Source: Veillonella sp. 3891
GTDB taxonomy: Bacteria; Bacillota; Negativicutes; Veillonellales; Veillonellaceae
Reading direction: 5' to 3'
DNA: 64,000 bases
Assembly: GCF_003992315.1 (NCBI RefSeq)
Contig: NZ_RQVE01000001.1
Span: 124,001 to 188,000 of the forward strand
The notes under the pieces were generated by a model. That model had not been told where the DNA came from and ran no database searches. It worked only from the letters and a program-made list of their open reading frames with translations. The position numbers were made by a program, and so were the translations under genes. Positions 35,419-43,355 of this stretch are shown one piece after another. Each line of letters starts with the position of its first letter. Within the stretch, counting starts at the first letter, position 1.

Positions 35419-36597
35419 ATTTTTATAAAAGATATACGTAAATTATTTAAAGGCATAAAACTAGATACATATAAACCAAGTTCAACATCTTATTTTGATC
35501 CAGTGCGTAAATATTTTGTGCCTAAAACGCCTGAGGAAACGGTACGACAAAAAACAATTATATTTTTGATAACAGAATTAGGTGTGCCTTGGGATAGACT
35601 TCGTATAGAAGAATCTATGTCGCACGTTAAAAAACGGGCAAGAGGAAGAGCGGATATTGTTGTATACCGTGATGATGGAAAAAATCAACCATTAATGGTG
35701 ATTGAATGTAAAGCTCCTGAAGTCGATATATCCTGTGATGAAGTGCGTGAACAGGCTGAAAGGTATAGAGAAATTCTTAAAGCAGACTATATTATGCTTG
35801 TTAATGGTTGTGAACTCATTGCTTATAAATACCAAGATAGGGAAAGATTTGAACTTATAGATATTTCATCCTATGAAGCCCTTTTAGAGTCAAACGTTTC
35901 TTTTGTTGAAGAACTTTCACTTAAGGCATATACCTATGAAGAAGTTATGTCGAAAGAATTAGAAGACCAGTTTACTGGAGAATATGTGGGATCTGAAACG
36001 CCAAAGTCGATAAAATCTTTTGCTATTAATTTTTTGAATTTACTTTTACTGAAGCCTATCAGCGATGAATCTATTTTAGAGTCATTAGGTGTTTTGGAGG
36101 ATCGGGGAACGGGGCGGACTCGATTTGGAAATAGTGCTGGCTATAATTATCAGATTAAGACGCGCTTGTTTATTGCTAAAGATAGAAAAAAGAAAGATCA
36201 GATTTTGGGACTCAGTCTTTTTGGCGGATGGAATACACAACTAAACGTATCTATTACGAATCGGGAACGACGGCATCATTCATTACAATTAGATATGGAC
36301 AAATTCTGTCACTATGATACAGGTGCGGGTAGGATTGTAATAACACATAATGGTACTTTATCAACAGGGCGAGGTGGTTCGATTAGTAAATTTAAGGTTA
36401 TCGAGTATATCAAAGAGTATGCTCCAGACCTTATCTGTAATGAGGAAGTGTATCTTGGCTGTATAGATAACTCTCGGTTATTAGAATGGAATCAACCTAG
36501 CATACGGAGCTTTGTAAGAAATTTATTCCGTTATGCCATACTTCGTGATGAAATACGTGCCAAGAAAAGAAGTAAGAAAAAGAAAGTGAAAAAATAA
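35419..36597 (+). CDS. HsdR-N-terminal-type nuclease protein, copy 1 (probable ATT start)
   Basis: 392 residues if begun at ATT 35419. A GTG at 35503 would give 364. The 28 codons between (FIKDIRKLFKGIKLDTY.. to FDPVRKY) are in frame and match the N-terminus of copy 2. ATT aligns with the ATG of copy 2, and AGAGAGGG lies 3-4 bp before it. The PD-(D/E)XK core is RADIVVY and LMVIECKAP. The C-terminal region shared with copy 2 has TQLNVSITNRERRHHSLQL and IDNSRLLEW. No HsdM, HsdS or helicase is nearby. Likely a DNA-acting nuclease; defence is possible. Confidence 0.7.
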   Translation: MFIKDIRKLFKGIKLDTYKPSSTSYFDPVRKYFVPKTPEETVRQKTIIFLITELGVPWDRLRIEESMSHVKKRARGRADIVVYRDDGKNQPLMVIECKAPEVDISCDEVREQAERYREILKADYIMLVNGCELIAYKYQDRERFELIDISSYEALLESNVSFVEELSLKAYTYEEVMSKELEDQFTGEYVGSETPKSIKSFAINFLNLLLLKPISDESILESLGVLEDRGTGRTRFGNSAGYNYQIKTRLFIAKDRKKKDQILGLSLFGGWNTQLNVSITNRERRHHSLQLDMDKFCHYDTGAGRIVITHNGTLSTGRGGSISKFKVIEYIKEYAPDLICNEEVYLGCIDNSRLLEWNQPSIRSFVRNLFRYAILRDEIRAKKRSKKKKVKK

Positions 36598-36656
36598 AGT
36601 AGGATGAGTAAACCAATAGAGGTAATGAAGATAGTATTTAGAGGGGGCCAGTCATG

Positions 36657-37847
36657 ATGTATATTGAAGATATGTTTGATAGCATAGAACTTAAAACGTA
36701 TGGACGGGATGGAGAGTATCTATATGATCCGATACGATCTTTTTTGCTATATGCAACACCGGAAGAGTATGTTCGACAAAAAACAATTCGATTCTTACAA
36801 GAGACTTTAGAAATACCTGCTCATCAGATATTTGTAGAAGAATCTATGGCACACACTCGAAGAGGTGCACGAGGAAGAGCGGACATTATTGTCTATGGTG
36901 ATGATGAGTGCACCGATGTACTTATGGTGATAGAATGCAAGGCACCTCATATTAATGTGCGTGGTGATGAGGTATTTGAACAGGCGGCAGGATATAGAGA
37001 GATACTGAATGCAGAGTATATTATGCTAGTTAATGGAGTTGAGGCTATTGTATATCTGTATGATGAGGATGAATACTTGGAAGTTGAGGATATCCCTTCC
37101 TTTGAAGAATTTTTAGAGGGCAATGTGTCGATAGCTGAGGAAGAGGTATTTGAAGAATATAGTTACGAAGAACTTATGTCAGAGGAATTGCAAGATGTAT
37201 TCATTGAAAATGGCGATATTAGTGAGCATACGCCTCAATATATTAAAGGGTTCGCTTTGAATGTATTAAATCTGATTCTTTATAAGGATATTAAAAAAGA
37301 AGAGGTATTAACACAAATAGATGTAACAGAGGATTGTTTTGTTAGTATGCCATACTTTGGTAATAGCGGTGGTGGTAACTATCAAGCTTTATCTCGCATG
37401 TTTATTGCAAAAGATTATCTAGATAACGACCAAGTTCTAGGTATTAGTATATGTGCTACCATACATACGGAGAATGATCCACATTGGGGGAATCGTACGG
37501 GTACGACCCAATTAAATATCTCTATCACCAATAAAGAATCAAGGCATCATTCTCTTCAGTTAACTTTAGATCGGTTCTGTCGATATAATCCAATTACTAA
37601 TATAGTAGATATTGTACATAACGGTTCTTTAACATTAGGTAAAAGAGGCGCAGCTAAAAGAGCTGATGTCGTTGCGTATATTAAGGAGCGTGCGCCTGAA
37701 CTTGTTTGGGGAGATGAAATATATCTTGGAAGTATCGATAATTCCCGTTTGCTAGAATGGAAAGATTCTAAAGTGCAATCCTTTATCGGAAACTTATTAC
37801 GATATGCCGTACTTCGAGATGGATTTAGAGCGGAGTATAAAAAGTAA
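36657..37847 (+). CDS. HsdR-N-terminal-type nuclease protein, copy 2
   Basis: 396 residues from ATG 36657 (GAGGGGG upstream; ATG 36654 also possible). Same order as copy 1: VRQKTIRFLQETLEIP, then RADIIVY and LMVIECKAP (PD-(D/E)XK nuclease), an acidic linker, then NYQALSRMFIAKD, TQLNISITNKESRHHSLQL and IDNSRLLEWKD. It is about half identical to copy 1 by eye. It has a small insert near GNRTGTTQ. The pair sits downstream of a tRNA array typical of insertion hot spots, and upstream of a hairpin element and a toxin-like gene. Confidence 0.75.
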   Translation: MYIEDMFDSIELKTYGRDGEYLYDPIRSFLLYATPEEYVRQKTIRFLQETLEIPAHQIFVEESMAHTRRGARGRADIIVYGDDECTDVLMVIECKAPHINVRGDEVFEQAAGYREILNAEYIMLVNGVEAIVYLYDEDEYLEVEDIPSFEEFLEGNVSIAEEEVFEEYSYEELMSEELQDVFIENGDISEHTPQYIKGFALNVLNLILYKDIKKEEVLTQIDVTEDCFVSMPYFGNSGGGNYQALSRMFIAKDYLDNDQVLGISICATIHTENDPHWGNRTGTTQLNISITNKESRHHSLQLTLDRFCRYNPITNIVDIVHNGSLTLGKRGAAKRADVVAYIKERAPELVWGDEIYLGSIDNSRLLEWKDSKVQSFIGNLLRYAVLRDGFRAEYKK

Positions 37848-37951
37848 AATAGAGATAGTCTATGGACATTTTATGCTGTTTATTATTTCGCCCTGAGGCG
37901 TTACTTACTCCGCTATGAAATCTTGTGGCGGCTTTAACTGAATATGATAAA

Positions 37952-38090
37952 GAAAAGCCCATGGCATACTTCTTCTCAAACGGTATTACATAATGTTTGT
38001 TCAGGAGTACACCATGGGATTCTTGTGTTTGTGTTATTTAGTTAGTAAAGTAGCCACGAGGTTTCTACACATAACTACGTTCCTTGCTAG
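37952..38090. repeat. Diverged single copy of the 140-bp hairpin element
   Basis: Matches the units at 6505-6920 along their length: CATACTTCTTCT, CAAACGGTATTACATAATG, GTTTGTTC and TGTGTTTGTGT.TATTTAG. The outer stem here is CCCATGG (37958-37964) with CCATGGG (38012-38018) in place of GAGCACGG/CCGTGCTC. Three stem positions differ with both partners changed, so pairing is kept. The second hairpin (GTAG..CTAC) is also kept in altered form. Confidence 0.75.
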
Positions 38091-38129
38091 TATTACATTA
38101 AAATATAAACGATTTGCAAAATTTTATGG

Positions 38130-38135
38130 TATAAT
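38130..38135 (+). promoter_or_regulatory. Extended -10 promoter of toxin-like locus 3
   Basis: ATGGTATAAT, with no good -35. Expected start is near 38142, giving a 60-nt leader with GAGCC (38148-38152) and GGCTC (38167-38171) able to pair. Confidence 0.55.
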
Positions 38136-38202
38136 AAGAGCGTAGGAGAGCCACCGACGTGAGTTGGGCTCATCTCTTCCTAATATGGGAGGAGGTGATA
38201 CT

Positions 38203-38280
38203 ATGACGAAGTATGAAAAGATTAGTCTAATCATTTCTATTTTGACATTGGTAGTTAACATCATTGCTTTATATAAGTAA
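38203..38280 (+). CDS. 25-residue hydrophobic peptide, holin-like type I toxin candidate 3
   Basis: Sequence begins MTKYEKISLIISIL, continues as one hydrophobic helix and ends ALYK. The start (M.xYE..sLii) is that of TxpA/BsrG-type and other putative holin-like toxins of Firmicutes. A very strong ribosome site, GGAGGAGGTGA, precedes ATG by 6 bp. A convergent minus-strand promoter with TACAAT (complement of 38402-38407) points at it, and both transcripts would meet in the hairpin 38285-38332. Toxicity is inferred. Confidence 0.6.
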   Translation: MTKYEKISLIISILTLVVNIIALYK

Positions 38281-38284
38281 TGAA

Positions 38285-38340
38285 AATGCCTAACGTAGAA
38301 GAGGTCTCAACCACCTCAGCACGTTAGGCATTCATCTTTT
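38285..38340. terminator. Bidirectional terminator of toxin-like locus 3
   Basis: AATGCCTAACGT (38285-38296) and ACGTTAGGCATT (38321-38332) pair; GAGGT and ACCTC form an inner stem. T-rich on the + side (CATCTTTT), AAAA on the other. Confidence 0.75.
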
Positions 38341-38395
38341 GTACACTTGAGATGAGCCTAACGCCACAGACACGTTGATGGCTCTTCTTGTTTAT
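38285..38395 (-). ncRNA. Putative antisense RNA of toxin-like locus 3
   Basis: Predicted from a minus-strand TACAAT at 38402-38407 to the shared hairpin, about 110 nt. Its 5' part, read on its own strand, contains AGAGCC and GGCTCATCTC. The peptide mRNA leader contains the same words (38149-38152 region and 38167-38176). The two RNAs thus carry look-alike hairpins whose arms could pair in trans. The RNA is inferred. Confidence 0.45.
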
Positions 38396-38519
38396 GTCTA
38401 CATTGTAGCATATTTTTAGAAAAAATACTACTTGTTTTGCTATGTAGCCTGTGGAGGGGATTAGAGGGATGAGGGATACATGCTACTATAAAATGTGCAG
38501 AAATGACGATATAAGAATG

Positions 38520-39227
38520 TCAAACTTTCTCTTTATCTTTCCAAAATAGTAAGGCACCCATGGCATTGACTATGTAGAATATGTATTTGCCAACGTTGGC
38601 GAAATTGCCTTGGGTGAAAGCTTTCAATAGCTGCACGATATTATAGATCATCCAGAATGGCCATTGTGTGTCTAATTTTATAGCGTTAAAAAGGTTCGCA
38701 ATGAGTGAGAAGGCAAATACAACGGTGGTTAAGATGGATAAAAAGTTCATATGACCACCAAAGCCTATGTAATTGGCAACGCTGGAAATAGTGAAAGCAA
38801 TGATGGTGATAATGCTAGCAACTAATCGTTTTTGTGAAGAATTCATTGTATTAGGAATACCTTCGTGGGATGCGTTCCATTTTTTGATAGCAAAGGTATA
38901 GATAATGAAAGTAACAGGATAGGTAATAATAGCTGCTTTATTTCCTAAAATAAAATCGATGGCACCGGATAGAATCGTGTTCACAATACCGAGATAATTT
39001 CCCCATTTGTTGAGCTGTCCTGTAAATCGTGTAGACAACATAGAAATGCCAACGTTGATAACAGAAATAAGACCAAAGGGGACGAGAGAGGTCCAAGGTC
39101 CCCAATCTACAAATTTTTCAAGACGTGAGTTCAGGTAACCAGCAGAAATTGCAATCCCCACTACAAGTGCGACACCGAGTACATCAAACCACTTGGAAAT
39201 AGCAAATTGTTTTAAATACCGTTTCAT
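38520..39227 (-). CDS. PnuC-family nicotinamide riboside/mononucleotide transporter
   Basis: 235 residues with about seven membrane helices. LGIVNTILSGAIDFILGNKAAIITYPVTFIIYTFAIKKW and the C-terminal WPFWMIYNIVQLLKAFTQG match PnuC proteins. It would import an NAD precursor. The ATG is preceded by GAAAGGATACC. It is the only minus-strand gene in this region and overlaps no neighbour. PnuC relatives transport other vitamins too (riboflavin, thiamine), so the substrate is not fixed. Confidence 0.7.
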   Translation of the reverse strand: MKRYLKQFAISKWFDVLGVALVVGIAISAGYLNSRLEKFVDWGPWTSLVPFGLISVINVGISMLSTRFTGQLNKWGNYLGIVNTILSGAIDFILGNKAAIITYPVTFIIYTFAIKKWNASHEGIPNTMNSSQKRLVASIITIIAFTISSVANYIGFGGHMNFLSILTTVVFAFSLIANLFNAIKLDTQWPFWMIYNIVQLLKAFTQGNFANVGKYIFYIVNAMGALLFWKDKEKV

Positions 39228-39527
39228 AAAGGTATCCTTTCTATGAGAATATAAACTTTTATAAATACGTTCTGCCTAGATAGATTAGGCATAGTAGCAA
39301 ATTAGATTTTTTAGTAACAAATGATTATTTACGTACATGATAAATATGATTTCTACCATATGTTTAATCATAACATACTTAGTAGGAATATCTCAAATAA
39401 AGATGGTAACCACTTGTAAGTTAGTGATGTTAGTGAAAGTTTCATAGAATCAGTTACAAAAATAGTTGTCTCTTGTTTCGCTACCTGTTCGTGACCTCAG
39501 CTACATACAAAGCCCCGTTCCTCATGG
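39228..39527. other. Intergenic region between divergent pnuC-like and methyltransferase genes
   Basis: TGCCTA (39273-39278) and TAGGCA (39286-39291) form a small inverted repeat about 45 bp before the pnuC-like gene, a possible regulator site. The rest is AT-rich with no gene or known riboswitch seen. TTGTTTCGCTA at 39471-39481 recurs near 6460. Confidence 0.4.
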
Positions 39528-39556
39528 TATAATACGATGTGATACAAGGAGGATCT

Positions 39557-40279
39557 ATGACGATACGAGATAGGATTATTGCCTACTGGAAAGGGCGCAG
39601 TGCTGAGTTTGGAGCACTTCGTAAAAAAGAATTAACATCTGATTTGGCGCCACGTTGGCTTCGAGAGATTACGCCACATATTAAAGATCATCATCAACGT
39701 ATTTTAGACTTAGGTACGGGCACAGGCTTTTTTGCTTTTTTGTTGGCACAACAAGGATATTCTGTGACAGGTGTGGATCTAACGGAAGAGATGATTGCAG
39801 TGGCGAAGGAGCAAGCTATGGAATTACAGGATTCCTTAACAGGTACGGTAGACTTTCACTGTATGGATGCGATGGAATTAGATTTTCCGGATGAGTCTTT
39901 CGATGTGATTTTAGCGAGAAATTTAACCTGGACCCTGCCAGATGTGGAATCAGCCTATAAGGAATGGTACCGTGTGCTTGCGCCGAAAGGGGTGCTCATT
40001 AATATTGATGGTGATTATGGAGTAGAACTCAAAGTGCCCGTGGTGGCACAGCATCATATTCATGAGACAGTATCGAATGAGGCTCTGCAAGAATGTATTG
40101 CCATTACGGAAGAACTATCCATCAGTCGTATGGATCGACCCCATTGGGATGTGCACATGATTCGTAAAGCAGGCTTTTCCAGAGTGTATTTAGATATGAC
40201 GGTCAGCAGCCGTATTTATGATGAAGAAGATGAATTATATAATCCAGTGCCACTTTTTTCCATTGTGGCAAGGAAATAA
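39557..40279 (+). CDS. SAM-dependent methyltransferase (class I)
   Basis: 240 residues from ATG 39557 (AAGGAGG at 39546-39552; the GTG at 39539 lies before the ribosome site). Motif I ILDLGTGTGFFAFLLA, then VTGVDLTEEMI, then DVILARNLTWTLPD. Resembles UbiE/Methyltransf_11 small-molecule methyltransferases. The substrate is unknown. ATGGTATAAT promoter at 39524-39533 gives a leader of only about 17 nt. The DnaA-like gene follows 9 bp later. Confidence 0.85.
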   Translation: MTIRDRIIAYWKGRSAEFGALRKKELTSDLAPRWLREITPHIKDHHQRILDLGTGTGFFAFLLAQQGYSVTGVDLTEEMIAVAKEQAMELQDSLTGTVDFHCMDAMELDFPDESFDVILARNLTWTLPDVESAYKEWYRVLAPKGVLINIDGDYGVELKVPVVAQHHIHETVSNEALQECIAITEELSISRMDRPHWDVHMIRKAGFSRVYLDMTVSSRIYDEEDELYNPVPLFSIVARK

Positions 40280-40288
40280 GGAGTTAGT

Positions 40289-40777
40289 ATGCAAACATTT
40301 GAAACTTTTAATGTAACAGAACAGAATAAATTTGGCATGGCATCTGCTTTAGCGATGACAGATTTCACAAAATGTTTTGAACCAGTGCTATTTCTATTTG
40401 GTCAATCTGGTGTGGGTAAAACACATCTATTGAAAGCCATGGAACAAGAGGCGGTGAAACAGAATGCAGCTATCCGTGTACGTTATGTGACGGGTGCACA
40501 GTTCATGAAAGAATATAACGACAGCGTTACCTATGGTGAAGTAGCAGATTATATGGAAGAATACTGCAAATTACATTTGTTATTAGTGGATGATGTACAG
40601 GACATTGTGTATAGCGATGAGGAAGGGGCCAAGAAAATGTTTATGCGTCTTGTACTTGGAATGAAGGCAAAAGGGCGCCGTATGGCAGTTAGTTTTGATG
40701 ATACATTTGACTCTGAAGACCGCACTAATGAATTGCAAAATGAATTAACTGATAGTGTGGTAGCTTTCATAGAATAG
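40289..40777 (+). CDS. Short stand-alone DnaA-like AAA+ ATPase
   Basis: 162 residues. N-terminal FETFNVTEQNKFGMASALAM parallels the DnaA domain III entry; Walker A is GQSGVGKTHLL and Walker B LLLVDDVQDI. The chain ends soon after the sensor I region, so the lid (sensor II arginine) and the DNA-binding domain IV are missing. Hda-like proteins are usually 220-240 residues. It may regulate replication initiation as a partner of DnaA, or be a remnant. Linked in one transcript with the methyltransferase. Confidence 0.7.
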   Translation: MQTFETFNVTEQNKFGMASALAMTDFTKCFEPVLFLFGQSGVGKTHLLKAMEQEAVKQNAAIRVRYVTGAQFMKEYNDSVTYGEVADYMEEYCKLHLLLVDDVQDIVYSDEEGAKKMFMRLVLGMKAKGRRMAVSFDDTFDSEDRTNELQNELTDSVVAFIE

Positions 40778-40920
40778 AAATCAGTTATTATAAGGTATAA
40801 AAAAGTCGTATAACCTATGAAAAAAGGCGGATTTCAAGGTGTAGAAATCAGTTTTAATATCTGTTATACTTACTAGGAGAGGTTTCTATTGAGCGAGTGC
40901 TCAGGAGAGGAGAAAGTATA

Positions 40921-42462
40921 ATGGCTATTTCAGAAGAAGTACGACAACGATTTGCAGGGGAGTTCGAAAAGTTTCAAGCAGGGATTGAAGGTTTCTTTAA
41001 GAAGGAAATCGCCCCAAAAGATTTCAAAGGCATTGGTGGAGGATTCGGCAGTTATGCTGAACGCGGACATGAAAGCGCGATGTTGCGTTTGCGTTTCTTG
41101 GGATCTCGCATTCTTCCATACCAAATGAAATTCTTAGTGAATGCGGTGAAAAAATATGATTTAAAATATGTACATTTCACAACAGGTCAATGTATTCAAT
41201 TCCATAAATTGCAAGGTGAGCAAATTTTAGAATTGTACAAAGAATGTTTTGAACATGATATCTATAACCGTGGTACTGGTGGAGATAACTTACGTAATGT
41301 AACAGCTAGCCCATTGCATGGTGTACATCCAGCTGAACCATTTGCTGTGACGCCGTACTTACAGGCGGTCAGTGAATATGCTGTATCTTTGATTGGTACA
41401 TTAGCATTACCTCGTAAATATAAAATCGGTTTTTCTGTAGTCGACAATGAAGGTCATGCGAACTATAAAGACTTAGGATTTTTGGCAAAAGAAAATGGCA
41501 AGTTCGATGTCTACGCTGGTGGCGGTATCGGCGGTGGTTCTGCATTTGGATTCTTAGTAGATGAAGATATTAATCCTAATGAAGTATTGCACCACGTAGA
41601 AGGTATGTTACATTTGTATCATGAATTAGGTGACTTTAAGAATCGTGGTAAAGCACGTTCTCGCTTTATTGCGCAACGCTTAGGGGAAGAAGAATTCCGT
41701 AAAGCATACCATGAATATTTAGCAAAATCGAAAGCGGCTCATGACTTAACATTGTCCGTAGAGCCATATACAGTGAAAAAAGTAGGTACTACTACGCCAA
41801 CTACATCTTTAGCAGAACCTCAAAAACAAAAAGGTTTGTATTACATTCAATATAAACCACTAGTAGGCACGCCACCTATTGAGGTATTTGTAAAATTATT
41901 TGATTATGTAGGTGGCTTAGAAGAAACTGAAATCCGTATCTGCGGTGATGAATCTGTATATATTGTGAACTTAACCGGCGAAGAAGCAGATGCTGTGGCA
42001 GCCATTATTAGTGATACTCATGCAAAAAATCAATTTGAGCATACTGTATCTTGTGTAGGTGCTACGATTTGTCAAATCGGCTTCCAAGATTCTTCTGGAC
42101 TTGTGAAAGTAATCAAAGAAGCAGTTGAAGGCGCTGGTTTATCTACAGATCGCTTGCCACAATTACATGTATCTGGTTGCCCATCTTCCTGTGGTACTCA
42201 CCAAGTAGGTAAACTAGGTTTCCATGGATTTACAAAAGTGGTGGATAAAAAGCCTCAACCAGCTTTCAAAGTGTTCATAAATGGTAATGGCGAAGTAGAA
42301 GGACAACGTATGTCTGATGAGTTAGGCGTGATTACTGTGGAGGATATCCCTAAATTCTTTATTGATCTAGTGAAAACACTTGAAACGGCTGGTCAAGATT
42401 ATGATACTTGGAATGCGGCGCATCCAGAGGGATTACAATCTATATTGGCAAAATATTTATAA
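40921..42462 (+). CDS. Nitrite/sulfite reductase, ferredoxin type (siroheme-4Fe4S)
   Basis: 513 residues from ATG 40921 (GGAGAGGAG upstream). Two ferredoxin-like and two catalytic repeats. Cluster/siroheme ligands are CVGATIC (C-x5-C) and CPSSC (C-x3-C). It would reduce sulfite to sulfide or nitrite to ammonia with electrons from ferredoxin. No ferredoxin or siroheme synthesis gene is adjacent, so which substrate is used cannot be said. A short inverted repeat GAGC..GCTC lies in the leader. Confidence 0.85.
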   Translation: MAISEEVRQRFAGEFEKFQAGIEGFFKKEIAPKDFKGIGGGFGSYAERGHESAMLRLRFLGSRILPYQMKFLVNAVKKYDLKYVHFTTGQCIQFHKLQGEQILELYKECFEHDIYNRGTGGDNLRNVTASPLHGVHPAEPFAVTPYLQAVSEYAVSLIGTLALPRKYKIGFSVVDNEGHANYKDLGFLAKENGKFDVYAGGGIGGGSAFGFLVDEDINPNEVLHHVEGMLHLYHELGDFKNRGKARSRFIAQRLGEEEFRKAYHEYLAKSKAAHDLTLSVEPYTVKKVGTTTPTTSLAEPQKQKGLYYIQYKPLVGTPPIEVFVKLFDYVGGLEETEIRICGDESVYIVNLTGEEADAVAAIISDTHAKNQFEHTVSCVGATICQIGFQDSSGLVKVIKEAVEGAGLSTDRLPQLHVSGCPSSCGTHQVGKLGFHGFTKVVDKKPQPAFKVFINGNGEVEGQRMSDELGVITVEDIPKFFIDLVKTLETAGQDYDTWNAAHPEGLQSILAKYL

Positions 42463-42470
42463 TATATATA

Positions 42471-42502
42471 AAAACGTTCTTACTTAGGTAAGGGCGTTTT
42501 TT
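42471..42502 (+). terminator. Terminator after the reductase gene
   Basis: AAAACGTTCTTAC and GTAAGGGCGTTTT pair around TTAG, then TT. Confidence 0.8.
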
Positions 42503-42664
42503 ACTTTTCGCCTCGTGAGTATCGGTTGATATAGGAGCTGTATTGTATTGAAGAATTACGATAGATACGGTATAATGAAAGAGATATCTCAAGATTGAGA
42601 ATGCAAGCTTCATGGAGTATAGTCATGTAAGTTTTGTTCATAGAAGTATATATAGGAGAGCCCA

Positions 42665-43345
42665 ATGAAAAAAAGTACATTAGCATTAGTAGGTGCTATG
42701 GCATTTGCTACAACTTTTGCAGTAGCCCCACAAGCACATGCTGAAATCAATGAATATTCTAATTTAAATGATAAAACAGTAGTGGTGCGCCAACCCGGTC
42801 AATCCATGGTATTATCCATGCGTGAAGTAGCAGGTATCTTTGTGGGCCGTTATGTCAAAGCAGCTGTTAGCTCTATTACATTAGACCCATCCAAAGGTAA
42901 TTATCAGTACGTGGTGGTAGGTTACACACCAAAACAAAAAATTACTATCGACGTGGATGTAATTACCGGTAAGGTAGTACGTGAATTCCGTTCTAGCAAA
43001 GCAAAAGATGTAGCATCCAAAGTGTTTAATCCATTGAAAGTAATTTCTCCAAAAGAAGCAGAAGTAGCAGCTCGTGGTTTGGTGGGAGAAGGCTCTTTCA
43101 CTAGAGGATGGGAAATTAAAGCGGAAAATAATGAAGTGGTGTACATTGTTCGTACCCAAGATACAGATGAAAAAGAATATAGTGTGAAAGTAGATGCTGT
43201 CACTGGGAAAGCACTTGAAAAAGGTGCGCCAATTGATTGGGCAAAAATCAAAGCAGATCGTTTGCGTAATGATGGGGTAGGTAAGCCATTTACATTGCAA
43301 CAAGAGCCAGAAGACAATGAGGCAGATCCTACAAAAACATTATAA
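42665..43345 (+). CDS. Exported PepSY-like domain protein
   Basis: 226 residues. Signal peptide MKKSTLALVGAMAFATTFAVAPQAHA. Two similar units follow, each ending in a PepSY-style strand: ITIDVDVITGKVVREF and YSVKVDAVTGKALEKG. Acidic C-terminal tail. Probably periplasmic; PepSY proteins are thought to bind or inhibit proteases, here unproven. The enoyl-CoA hydratase gene follows 10 bp later. Confidence 0.65.
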   Translation: MKKSTLALVGAMAFATTFAVAPQAHAEINEYSNLNDKTVVVRQPGQSMVLSMREVAGIFVGRYVKAAVSSITLDPSKGNYQYVVVGYTPKQKITIDVDVITGKVVREFRSSKAKDVASKVFNPLKVISPKEAEVAARGLVGEGSFTRGWEIKAENNEVVYIVRTQDTDEKEYSVKVDAVTGKALEKGAPIDWAKIKADRLRNDGVGKPFTLQQEPEDNEADPTKTL

Positions 43346-43355
43346 TAGGTGACGT

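Noticed and set aside
39228-39527. NAD+ or other riboswitch before the pnuC-like gene
   Set aside because: No conserved aptamer blocks recognised; only a 6-bp inverted repeat is visible.
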